A DNA stretch of 64,000 nt from Saccharothrix longispora (GTDB lineage Bacteria > Actinomycetota > Actinomycetes > Mycobacteriales > Pseudonocardiaceae): NCBI RefSeq assembly GCF_030852425.1, contig NZ_NSDM01000010.1, forward strand, positions 1 through 64,000, read 5' to 3'. The position numbers and the translations under genes were made by a program. Under the pieces are notes generated by a model. The model was not told where the DNA came from, searched no databases, and saw only the letters and a list, made by a program, of their open reading frames with translations. Of the stretch, positions 56,287-64,000 are shown in pieces (the stretch's first letter is position 1; every line of letters begins with the position of its first letter).

Positions 56287-57487
56287 TCAGCCGGTCCGGC
56301 CGTCGAGCATCCCCGGCCCGAAGACCTCGTAGCGGATGCGGTCGCCCGCGAGGCCGCGGCGGAGCAGACCGGCACGGACGTCGCGCATGAACGGCACCGG
56401 TCCGCACAGGTAGGCGGTGGTGTCCTCGCTCAACGGGATGGCGTCCACGTCGACGAAGCCCCGACGCTCGTCGTCGCCCGTCTCGTACCAGGTGAGCCGG
56501 TCGACGTCGGCGAGGCCGGCGGAGGTCTGGCGGATCTCGGCGCCGCGCGTGGTGGTCGGCGGAGCGGTCCGCGTGCACGACCACCACCCGGCGCGTGGGC
56601 TGGGTCCGGGCGAGGTGGTCCAGCATCGAGGCCGTCGGCGTGATGCCGATGCCCGCGCTGACCAGCAGCACCGGACCGGTGCCCGGGTCAAGGGTGTTCT
56701 CCCCGGCGGGCGGGCCCACCAGGAGGGTGTCGTCGGTGTGCACGTGGTCGTGCAGGTGGTCGGACACCGCGCCGTCCGGTGCGCCGTCGACTCCGCGCAC
56801 GCGGCGCACGACGATCCTCAGCGAGCCCCGCACCGGCCCCTGCGACAGCGAGTACTGCCGGGGCCGGCGGTGGCCGTCCGGCGGGTCGACCGCCACCGAG
56901 ACGTACTGGCCGGGAAGGAAGTCGGGCACAGCGCCACCGTCGTCCGGCACGAGCGTGAACGACACCGCGTCGACGGCTTCGTCCTGGCGCTTGACGACCC
57001 GCCACCGCCGCCGGAGCACCGCCGGGTCGATCCCGCCGCGCTGGTAGGGCCTGGCCTCGGCGGCGATGAGCCGACACGCCAGCAGCCAGTAGACCTCGTC
57101 CCACGCGGCGGCGACCTCCGGTGTGACCGCGTCACCGAGCACCGTGCCGACGGCGGCCATCAGGTGGCGGCCGACGATCGGGTACTGCTCGGCGCGGATG
57201 CCCAGCGAGACGTGCTTGTGCGCGATGCGCTCGGCGATCGCGTCGAACGAGCCGGGGTCGTCGCCGGGGTCGAGCAGGCGCCCGGCGAAGGCCACCACGG
57301 CGGAGGCCGGCGCGACCCGCTGCTGCCCGCCGGCCTGGTTGCCCTGGTTGCCCTGGTTGAACAGGTCGAGCAGTTCGGGGTGCGCGGCGAACATGGACGG
57401 GTAGAACTCGCCGGTGATCCGGACGGCGTGTTCGCGCACGACGGGCAGCGTCGCGCGCACCACCTCGGCGGAAGCAGTGGACAGCAC
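56287..57487 (-). pseudogene. hmp: Flavohemoglobin (nitric oxide dioxygenase) gene with a frameshift
   Basis: GTG 57487 (AAGGA upstream) opens the globin domain (LPVVREHAVRITGEFYPSMF, heme-side KHVSLGIRAEQYPIVG), then the FAD domain (GQYVSVAV, PRQYSLSQ) and the start of the NAD domain (LLVSAGIGITPTASMLDHL). After VVVVHADRSADHH the frame is lost near 56550; the remainder (AEIRQTSAGLADVDRLTWYE, AYLCGPVPFMRDVRAG, YEVFGPGML) is in another frame to 56287. About 400 residues once repaired. NO-detoxifying activity would be lost if the indel is real. Confidence 0.8.
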
Positions 57488-57714
57488 GGTGTGGTCCTTC
57501 TGGGGTGTCGAAGGCGGGGCGGGCCGAGTGGGTCCAGTCGCGACTTCCACCTTGCGCGACGCGCGCGCCCTCGGGCAGGGGGCAACGTCCGCCGCGAACG
57601 GGACTTTCGACCCTGCCACCCCGGTCACCCGTGCAGCGGACCGCCACCGCGCTCCCGACAGCCGTCGTGGTCACCGCTCGCACCGACGTCCGCCGGCCAC
57701 GTCATGATGATCCG

Positions 57715-58194
57715 ATGGACGTCAACGAGGTGCTGCTGCCGGGCGTGGGCCTGCGCTACGAGTTCACCAACGCCGACGGCGAGCGGATCGGGGTGATCGC
57801 CCGCCGCGAGGGCGGGTTCGAGCTGGTGGCCTACCCGCCGGAGGACCCCGACGAGGCGAGGCCGCTGTTCCGGCTGACCAGGGAGGAGGCCGACGCGGTC
57901 GCCGAGATCCTGGGCGCCCCGCGCATCGTCGAGCGGTTCGCCGACCTGTCGCGGGAGGTGCCGGGTCTGCTGTCGGACCGGGTCGACGTGCCGGCCGGGT
58001 CACCGCACGCCGACCAGCCGCTGGGCACGATGCGGGCGCGCACGCGCACCGGCGTGTCGGTGGTGGCGGTCGTGCGCGGGCCCGACGTCATCGCCGCGCC
58101 CATGCCGGCGGAGGTCATCCGGGCGGGCGACGTGCTGGTGGTGATCGGCACGGCCGAGGGCATCGACGCCGTGCGTCGCATCGTCGGGGGCTGA
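57715..58194 (+). CDS. KhtT-like regulatory subunit of a K+/H+ antiporter (TrkA-C domain)
   Basis: 159 residues: an N-terminal half with LLPGVGLRYEFTNADGERIGVIARREG, and a C-terminal RCK/TrkA-C domain (GVSVVAVVRGPDVIAAPMPAEVIRAGDVLVVIGTAEGIDAVRRIV). In KhtTU this subunit gates the antiporter. It lies directly upstream of a truncated antiporter gene, so it may lack a working partner. Confidence 0.83.
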   Translation: MDVNEVLLPGVGLRYEFTNADGERIGVIARREGGFELVAYPPEDPDEARPLFRLTREEADAVAEILGAPRIVERFADLSREVPGLLSDRVDVPAGSPHADQPLGTMRARTRTGVSVVAVVRGPDVIAAPMPAEVIRAGDVLVVIGTAEGIDAVRRIVGG

Positions 58195-58197
58195 ACC

Positions 58198-58959
58198 GGC
58201 GGGCACACCTCGCTGGCCCCGCTGCTCGAACTGGGCCTGATCCTCGTCGTGCCCAGCGCGCTGGGCACGACGGCCCGCCGGTTCGGCCTGCCCGCGGTCC
58301 CGCTCCACCTGCTGGCCGGTCTCGCCCTGGGGGAGGGCGGGATCGCGCCGGTGCCCACGGCCGGCGACTTCGTCGAAGCCGGCGCCTCGATCGGCGTCGT
58401 GCTGCTGCTGCTCACCCCCGGGCTGGAGTTCTCCACCGCCGAGTTCACCCACAGCCTGCGCCGCCACGTCCCCTCCGCCGGTCTCGACCTGGCGCTGGGG
58501 GCCGGGCCCGGCGCGGTCGTCGGGTGGCTGCCGGGCCTGGACGCCGTCGGCGTCCTCGCCCTGGCCGGCGCGACGTGGGTGTCCTCGTCGGGCATCATCG
58601 CCCGCCTGCTGGGCGACCTGCGCAGCCTGGGCAACCGGGAGACGCCGTCCGTGCTGGCCGTGCTGGTCATGGAGGACTTCGCCATGGCCGTCCACCTGCC
58701 CGTGCCGGCAGTCCTCGTCGCGGGCGGGACGTGGTGGCGGGCCGCGCTGGGCGTCCTGGTCGCCGTCACCGCCGTCGCGGTCGCGTTCCTGGTCGCCCAC
58801 CGGTTCGGCCACCACGTCGACAGGTGGCCGGCCCACCCCGAACTCGGCCCCCTGGTCACCGCCTACGTGCTCGTCCCGGCCACCACCGGCCCGCTCATCA
58901 CCCGCTGGTCGGGCGCCCCGGCGAAGAAGCCGGTCGGCCGCGAGGCCACCCCCGGGTAG
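58198..58959 (+). pseudogene. KefB/KhtU-type cation-proton antiporter, no clear start and internally deleted
   Basis: The frame begins right after the previous stop (TSLAPLLELGLILVVPSALGTTARRFGL) but no ATG/GTG fits before 58249. Helices continue through GLALGEGGIAPVPTAGDF, LLLLTPGLEFS, WVSSSGIIARLLGDLRSLGNRE. After VAFLVAHRFGHHVDR it jumps to the C-terminal helix (PELGPLVTAYVLVPATTGPLI). About 130 residues of the middle helices typical of this ~390-residue family are missing. Transport is unlikely. Confidence 0.68.
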
Positions 58960-59358
58960 GCGTTCGGGCATCCGGCCGGAAGCGGTCCGGGACCGCGCTC
59001 GACGCCGTCCGAGAGCTTCCCCGGTCGACCGGGGCCCCGGGGGCATTTCGATCGGGTGTCCCCGGACCGGTGGAAGAAACCCATCGCGCGCGGCACCGGG
59101 GGAGAGCCGCGTCCTTTCGGCACACGTCACCCGGAAGCCTCGCGCTTCCCCGATCACGCGTCAAGGCACGTGCACGGCACAGGCCGCGGCGCCGGCGGTC
59201 GTCGCCGTGCGCGCGTGCCCCTTGCACCGCTGTACCGCCCGGAAATGCCGTGCTAGCTTCGCGAATCACTACCGTCACCGTCGATCCTGTTGCGCCGCAA
59301 CGGGTTTCGTCGACCGGGTTGCCGGAGACCCGCGCACCGCGTTCGAGGAGGCACTCCT
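58960..59358. other. Leader region of the ECF transporter operon
   Basis: About 400 bases with no supported gene. The final part carries the GAGGAGG ribosome site (59346-59351). I looked for a riboswitch-like fold (thiamine, cobalamin) but found no convincing conserved box. Confidence 0.4.
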
Positions 59359-60180
59359 TTGGCCGACTACCTCGCCAGACCCGCGACAGGGGGAACGCCG
59401 GTCAGGGTGCCGCCGTGGGCGCGGACCGCGGCCGGCGGGCTCGTCGTGGTGGCGACCTACTTCGTGCTGATCCTCGCGAAACCCACGTCGGCGCACGGCG
59501 TGGGCGGCTCCTTCGCGCTGCTCGCCCTGATCGGCTACCTCACCGGTGCGGCGCTGATCATCAGCGGCGCGATGGCCCGGCTGTCCACTTCGGCCCTGAC
59601 GCTGTTCCCCGTGGCGATCGCGATCAACATCGTCGTCGGCCAGCTCGTCCGGATCATCGGCCTCCCGCTGTACCTCGACTCGATCGGCACGGTCCTGGTC
59701 GGTGTGCTCGCCGGTCCGGCCGCCGGTGCGGCGACCGGCGCGCTGGCCGCCATCACGGTGGGCATGACGATCAACCCCGGCCAGTTGCCGTACGCGGTGA
59801 CCGCGGCCGCGATCGGCCTGCTCGCCGGGCTGCTCGCGCGCCTCGGGTTCTTCCGCAGGGCGGCCACCGCGGTGCTCGCCGGTGTCGTCATCGGCGTCTT
59901 CGCCGGGGTGGTGTCCGCGCCGATCACCGCGTTCGTCTTCGGCAACGCCGGCGCCGGGGTCGGGCACTCCGTGGTGATGGCGACGCTCCAGGCGTACGGC
60001 AACAGCATGCTGGCCGCCGCGAGCATCCAGGGCCTGATCTCGGACCCGCTGGACAAGGCGATCAGCTGCCTCGTCGCCTGGAGCGTCCTGTCCGGGTTGC
60101 CGGCGCGGCTGTCGCAGCGCTACCCGTTCGTGCGCCGTCACGCGGTGTTCGGCCGGCGCGACCGGGCGGTGGCGCCGTGA
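59359..60180 (+). CDS. ECF transporter substrate-binding (S) component
   Basis: 273 residues, about six to seven helices, with a Gly/Ala-rich membrane core (GQLVRIIGLPLYLDSIGTVLVGVLAGPAAGAATGALAAI) like that of ECF S components. The substrate is not readable; vitamins or precursors are typical. TTG start at 59359 is supported by AGGAGG 7 bases upstream. Its stop overlaps the next start (GTGA). First gene of a complete S-T-A1-A2 ECF operon. Confidence 0.82.
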   Translation: MADYLARPATGGTPVRVPPWARTAAGGLVVVATYFVLILAKPTSAHGVGGSFALLALIGYLTGAALIISGAMARLSTSALTLFPVAIAINIVVGQLVRIIGLPLYLDSIGTVLVGVLAGPAAGAATGALAAITVGMTINPGQLPYAVTAAAIGLLAGLLARLGFFRRAATAVLAGVVIGVFAGVVSAPITAFVFGNAGAGVGHSVVMATLQAYGNSMLAAASIQGLISDPLDKAISCLVAWSVLSGLPARLSQRYPFVRRHAVFGRRDRAVAP

Positions 60181-60923
60181 ACGCCTGGGACCGCCTCAAC
60201 CCGCTCACCCGGCTCGCGGTGGTGCTGACCACCATCGTCGTCGCGTTCTGCGTGCCGGTGCCGTGGTGGCCGCCGCTCCTGCTGGTGGTGCTGCTCCCCG
60301 CGGCGGTGCTGGCCGGGGTGGCGCACCGATTCCTGCGGCTGCTGCTCGTGCTGGTCGGCCCCGTCGTGGTGCTGGTGTTCCTGCTCCAGGGCATGTTCTA
60401 CCCCGACGGTGTCACCGTCCTCTTCGCGCACGGTCCGGTGTCCGTGACGGTGGAGGGGCTGGAGTTCGCCGCCCTGACCGCCGGGCGGGTGCTCGTCCTG
60501 GTCGGGGCGACGCTGCTGCTGGTGCTCACCACGCACCCGGGCGCCCTGATGGGAGCGCTGGTCGAGCGCGGCCTGTCGGCGAAGACGAGCTACGTCGTGT
60601 CGGCCACGCTCCAGATCGTCCCCGCGTTCCGCGCGCGGGCGCAGAGCGTGCTGAGGTCGCAGCAGGCGCGCGGCCTGGACACGACCACCCTGCGCAAGCG
60701 CGCCAGGGCGGTCCTGCCGCTGACCGGTCCGCTGCTGCTCGGCGCGCTGGCCGAGCTGGACGAGCGGGCGGTCGCGATGGAGGCCCGAGCGTTCGGCGCG
60801 CCGTGCCGGCGCACGTCGCTGGTGGCCGTCGCGGACTCCGCGGCCCAGCGCGCCGCCCGGATCTCGCTCGGCCTGGTCGCGGTCGCCGCACTGGCCGCCA
60901 ACGTGCTGGGGGTGTTGAGGTGA
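60177..60923 (+). CDS. ecfT: ECF transporter transmembrane T component (EcfT)
   Basis: 248 residues: four or more helices then the coupling-helix region with ARG motifs, RSQQARGLDTTTLRKRAR and AMEARAFGAPCRRT, the EcfT signatures that contact the ATPases. Starts at GTG 60177 overlapping the S gene stop, and its own stop overlaps the next gene start. Couples ATP hydrolysis to the S component. Confidence 0.87.
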   Translation: MNAWDRLNPLTRLAVVLTTIVVAFCVPVPWWPPLLLVVLLPAAVLAGVAHRFLRLLLVLVGPVVVLVFLLQGMFYPDGVTVLFAHGPVSVTVEGLEFAALTAGRVLVLVGATLLLVLTTHPGALMGALVERGLSAKTSYVVSATLQIVPAFRARAQSVLRSQQARGLDTTTLRKRARAVLPLTGPLLLGALAELDERAVAMEARAFGAPCRRTSLVAVADSAAQRAARISLGLVAVAALAANVLGVLR

Positions 60924-61786
60924 TCGAGTTGGAGGACGTGTCGTTCACCTATCCGACCGGGTCGGAGCCCGCGCTGTCCCACCTGTCGCTGTCCGTCCCC
61001 GCGGGACAGGTGTGCGGGGTGGTGGGAGCCAACGGCTCCGGGAAGTCCACCCTGGCCGGGGTGATCGCGGACATGGCGCCCCGGGTCACCGGCGGCGAGC
61101 TGACGGGGTCGGTCGCGGTCGCGGGCCGGAGCACCGCCGGGACGGCGCCGCGCGAACCGGCTCCGCCGGTGGGGCTGGTGATGCAGAACCCGTTCACGCA
61201 GATGTCGGGCGCGAAGTTCACCGTGCGGGAGGAACTGGCGTTCGGGTTGGAGAACCTCGGCGTGCCACGCGCGGAGATGGTCCGCCGGATCGACCGGGTG
61301 GTCGAGCTGCTGGGCCTGGGCCGGTTGACCGACCGGCCGCCGTTCGAGCTGTCCGGCGGGCAGCAGCAGATGGTTGTGATCGGCTCGATCCTGGTCATGG
61401 AACCCACCGTGCTGGTGCTGGACGAGCCGACCTCGCAGCTCGACCCGGACGGCGTCGCCCTGGTCTTCGAGGCGCTGCGGGCGCTGGAGGACGACGACGT
61501 CACGGTGGTGCTCGTCGAGCACCGGGTCGAGCAGCTCGCCGAGCTGGCCGACCGGGTGGTGGTGCTCGACCGCGGCCGGGTCGTGCTCGACGACGTCCCC
61601 CGCGCGGTGCTGACCCACCCGGCGCTGGACGGGCTGGGCGTCGCCCGGACCCGCTACACCGAGGCCGCCAAGCTGGCCGCCGCCGAGTCGCTGTGGCCGC
61701 CGTCGCTGCCGCTGCCCGTCCTGCTGCCCGACGCCGCCGAGGGCTTCGCGGAGGTCCTCGCCCCGACCAGGCAGGAGCTGCCGTGA
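60920..61786 (+). CDS. ECF transporter ATPase A1
   Basis: 288 residues with Walker A GANGSGKST, Q-loop MQNPFTQ, signature LSGGQQQMV, Walker B VLVLDEPTSQLD and switch His in LVEHRVEQ. Complete ABC ATPase, starting at GTG 60920 inside a GTGA overlap. The C-terminal ~30 residues (PVLLPDAAEGFAEVLA) extend beyond the core, as in EcfA proteins. Confidence 0.9.
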   Translation: MIELEDVSFTYPTGSEPALSHLSLSVPAGQVCGVVGANGSGKSTLAGVIADMAPRVTGGELTGSVAVAGRSTAGTAPREPAPPVGLVMQNPFTQMSGAKFTVREELAFGLENLGVPRAEMVRRIDRVVELLGLGRLTDRPPFELSGGQQQMVVIGSILVMEPTVLVLDEPTSQLDPDGVALVFEALRALEDDDVTVVLVEHRVEQLAELADRVVVLDRGRVVLDDVPRAVLTHPALDGLGVARTRYTEAAKLAAAESLWPPSLPLPVLLPDAAEGFAEVLAPTRQELP

Positions 61787-62574
61787 GCATCGTGGTGGAG
61801 GACCTGACCTTCCGGTACGGGGAGCGGGTGACGGCGCTCGACGGGATCTCGCTCACCGTCGAGCTGGGCGAGAGGGTGGCGGTCATCGGGGCCAACGGCG
61901 CCGGGAAGTCCACGCTGGCCCGGCAGCTCAACGGCATCCTCACGCCGACCGGCGGCCGGGTGGTGGTCAACGGCCTGGACACCGCCCGGCACCCGATCTC
62001 GCGCCTGGCCGCCGAGGTCGGCTACGTCTTCCAGAACCCCGACGACCAGCTCCACGCCCGCACGATCGGCGCGGAGGTCCACTTCGGACCGCGCAACCTG
62101 GGCTTCCCGCCCGCGCGTGCCCGGGAGCTGGTCGACCGGGCGTTGGCGGCCACCGGGCTCACCGACCTCGTCGACGTCCACCCGCACCACCTCTCACCCG
62201 CCCGCCGCAAGCTCGTCGCCGTCGCTTCGGTGCTGGCGATGGACGTCCCGATCGTCGTGCTCGACGAACCCACGGCCGGTCAGGACCGGGTCGCCCTCGA
62301 CGGGCTCGGGCGACTGGTCGACGAGCTGACCGCGGCCGGTCGCACCGTCCTCGCGATCACCCACGACCTGGACTTCTGCGCGGAGCGGTTCGACCGGGTG
62401 CTGCTGCTGGACAACGGCCGGCTCCTGGCCGACGGGCCTCCCCTGGAGGTGTTCGCCCGTGCCGCCGAGCGGGTGCCGCAGGTGGTCCGGCTGAGCCGGG
62501 AGCTGGGGTGGCCGACCGCGGCCCGGACGGTCCCGCAGTTCGTCGACCTGCTGCGGCGGCACGCCGCCGGGTGA
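61783..62574 (+). CDS. ECF transporter ATPase A2 with a degenerate signature motif
   Basis: 263 residues: Walker A GANGAGKST, Q-loop FQNPDDQLHA, Walker B IVVLDEPTAGQD and switch His in ITHDLDF are intact. The ABC signature LSGGxxQ is replaced by LSPARRKLV, so one of the two nucleotide sites in the A1-A2 dimer likely hydrolyses poorly, as in asymmetric ABC ATPase pairs. GTG 61783 overlaps the previous gene. Confidence 0.9.
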   Translation: MSIVVEDLTFRYGERVTALDGISLTVELGERVAVIGANGAGKSTLARQLNGILTPTGGRVVVNGLDTARHPISRLAAEVGYVFQNPDDQLHARTIGAEVHFGPRNLGFPPARARELVDRALAATGLTDLVDVHPHHLSPARRKLVAVASVLAMDVPIVVLDEPTAGQDRVALDGLGRLVDELTAAGRTVLAITHDLDFCAERFDRVLLLDNGRLLADGPPLEVFARAAERVPQVVRLSRELGWPTAARTVPQFVDLLRRHAAG

Positions 62575-62581
62575 CACCGGG

Positions 62582-63832
62582 TCAGCCCGCGGTGACCACG
62601 TCCTCGTCCTGCGCCCGCTGGACCGACGGCGGGACCGCCCGCTCCAGCCACCGCATCGCCAGGATCGCCAGGACGTTCACCACGCCGAGCGCCAACCAGG
62701 GCAGCCAGTGCCGGACCTCGAACAGCGCGGCGAAGAACGCCGGGCCGATGATGCCCGCCAGGGTGAACGAGTACTGGAAGGACGCCAGGTAGCGGCCCCG
62801 CGCCGCCGGCGGCGACAACGCCGTCGCGAGCGCCATCGACACCGGGGCGTGGATCAGCTCCGCCGCGGTGAACAGCGCCGTCGCCACCAGCAGGAGCGGG
62901 ATCACCCAGCCCGGCCGGTCGGGCACCAGCACGGCGAAGAGGAAGCACCACACCGCCCAGAGCGCGGCGGCGGCGCTGATGACGCGGGTCCGGCGGTAGG
63001 GGGCCAGCCGCTTGACCACGGGAGCTGCCAGCACCGACAGCACGACGGTGTTGCCCACCAGGACGACCGGCGCCAGCCAGGTCGGTCCCCGCAGCGCGTC
63101 GACCACGAAGATCGGCAGGCCGAGGGCGAGCATCATGCTGGTGGTCGCGAAGATCGTGTTGATGCCGGTGAACGACAGGAACGGGCGGTCACGCAGCATC
63201 GCGCGGTACCCCGGCGCGCCGGCCTCGCCCCCGGAGTCGTCGTGACGGCGCTTCGGCGCGCGCACGAACGCGCCGATCGCCGCCCCCGCCAGCACGAAGC
63301 ACGCGGCGGTGCCGATGGCGATCGCCCGGTAGATCGACTCGTCGCCGACGGTGATGACGGCCGCCGTCACCAGCCCGCCGATGCCCAGCCCCGCGGTGCG
63401 GGCCATCGTCGCCCAGGCGAACCAGCTGTCCTTGCTCATCGACGACCCGCTGCCGTCGGCGAAGTCCGCGATCGCGGTGAACACGCTGGACCAGAAGAAC
63501 CGCACCCCGAGAGCCACCAGGGCGGAGCTGACGAAGATGCCCGCGGGCCCGTCCACCCAGACGTAGGCCAGGTACCCGATGCCCTGCGCGAACTGCGCGC
63601 CGACCACCAGGGGCAGCGGGCCGACCCGGTCGGCCAGCCAGCCCACCAGGATCGGGATCGGCAGGGTGAGCGCGTTGGCGAGGCTGACCAGCACGCCGAT
63701 CAGGGTGAGCGGGACCTCGGTCAGCTTGGCGAAGAACAGCAGTGCCAGCGGCAGGAACATGCCGTTGCCCACCGAGTCGACGATCAGCGCCGAGATCAGC
63801 ACCCCGCCGCCCCGGCTCCGTGTTAAAGGCAT
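62582..63832 (-). CDS. MFS transporter
   Basis: 416 residues with twelve predicted helices. It has the 2-3 loop GWLADRVGPLPLV and a helix 4 region (YVWVDGPAGIFVSSALVALGV); the second half has PYRRTRVISAAAALW. ATG 63832. It ends 7 bases from the ECF A2 stop (convergent). Substrate unknown; resembles sugar/drug permeases of the MFS_1 group. Confidence 0.87.
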   Translation of the reverse strand: MPLTRSRGGGVLISALIVDSVGNGMFLPLALLFFAKLTEVPLTLIGVLVSLANALTLPIPILVGWLADRVGPLPLVVGAQFAQGIGYLAYVWVDGPAGIFVSSALVALGVRFFWSSVFTAIADFADGSGSSMSKDSWFAWATMARTAGLGIGGLVTAAVITVGDESIYRAIAIGTAACFVLAGAAIGAFVRAPKRRHDDSGGEAGAPGYRAMLRDRPFLSFTGINTIFATTSMMLALGLPIFVVDALRGPTWLAPVVLVGNTVVLSVLAAPVVKRLAPYRRTRVISAAAALWAVWCFLFAVLVPDRPGWVIPLLLVATALFTAAELIHAPVSMALATALSPPAARGRYLASFQYSFTLAGIIGPAFFAALFEVRHWLPWLALGVVNVLAILAMRWLERAVPPSVQRAQDEDVVTAG

Positions 63833-63947
63833 GGTCGAGCCCTCCGAAGTCCTGTGGGTTCCCGGTCACGGTCCGCGCACGCGCCATCCCGGCTGCGTAG
63901 CGGTTGGTGACCATACCGGACTTCGCCGCGACCGTCGAAGGGCGCGA

Positions 63948-64000
63948 TCACACAGGCGGCGAGCGGTGCCCGAGCGCGAGCAGGTCGACCGGGTGCACGC
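63948..64000 (-). CDS. Partial 3' end of a gene entering from the right
   Basis: The last codons VHPVDLLALGHRSPPV then TGA (63948-63950) read on the minus strand from the edge. The frame is plausible as a C-terminus but only 17 codons are visible, so neither family nor reality can be confirmed. Confidence 0.3.
   Translation of the reverse strand, partial: VHPVDLLALGHRSPPV

Noticed and set aside
58960-59358. Thiamine or cobalamin riboswitch before the ECF operon
   Set aside because: No thi-box or B12-box core found by eye.

Overview
The window is very GC-rich, with genes packed on both strands, many GTG/TTG starts and frequent 4-bp GTGA/ATGA overlaps. SARP and XRE-STAND regulators, NRPS/MbtH genes, ricin-lectin secreted enzymes, class F sortase, an F420-type reductase and rifampicin phosphotransferase all point to a filamentous actinomycete, most likely Pseudonocardiaceae (Saccharothrix/Actinosynnema/Lentzea-like). 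The genus is an inference from gene style.

Region 1 (1-16.5 kb) is the edge of a biosynthetic cluster. A truncated NRPS (A-T-C-A...) with its MbtH partner lies downstream of a translationally coupled minus-strand operon: cobalamin-dependent methylaspartate mutase (small and large subunits), an AsnRS-like protein without an anticodon domain, a stand-alone FMN glutamate-synthase domain, an MFS exporter and an amidase. The set looks like a supply line for 3-methyl-aspartate-type monomers plus export. Control genes are an XRE-ATPase regulator and a large SARP. Between them is a 95-aa secreted peptide with five DDTPWGPT repeats.

Region 2 (17-32.5 kb) holds secreted proteins and sugar-acid metabolism: a zinc metalloprotease, small exported proteins, a ThuA-like gene broken by fusion, and a GntR / amidohydrolase / enolase-superfamily locus that kept only the last ~34 codons of a sugar ABC permease. 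It also has ricin-lectin-tagged SGNH hydrolase and beta-helix proteins, a decayed ricin domain, and LacI-type operator-like palindromes.

Region 3 (32.5-45.6 kb) has transporters, CPBP and DUF998 membrane proteins, and two decayed genes (STAS, maltose-O-acetyltransferase-like). A rifampicin phosphotransferase follows, preceded by a rifamycin-associated-element-like inverted repeat. A secreted VWA protein is coupled to a class F sortase, followed by several small exported or decayed genes.

Region 4 (45.7-49.4 kb) contains the most notable item: an 18-nt gene encoding MDYPH with a near-perfect Shine-Dalgarno sequence, between an M28 aminopeptidase and a cytochrome P450. This is the architecture of a minimal biarylitide (MxYxH) RiPP cluster.

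Region 5 (49.5-64 kb) has a relic metal ABC permease, an 807-aa membrane receptor-like protein with a type-1 periplasmic-binding fold, and an ECF sigma factor. Several genes here are frameshifted or internally deleted (PepSY, flavohemoglobin, KefB-type antiporter). An intact four-gene ECF vitamin-type transporter operon and a convergent MFS gene complete the window. The frequency of broken genes suggests a decaying accessory chromosome arm, or local assembly errors.
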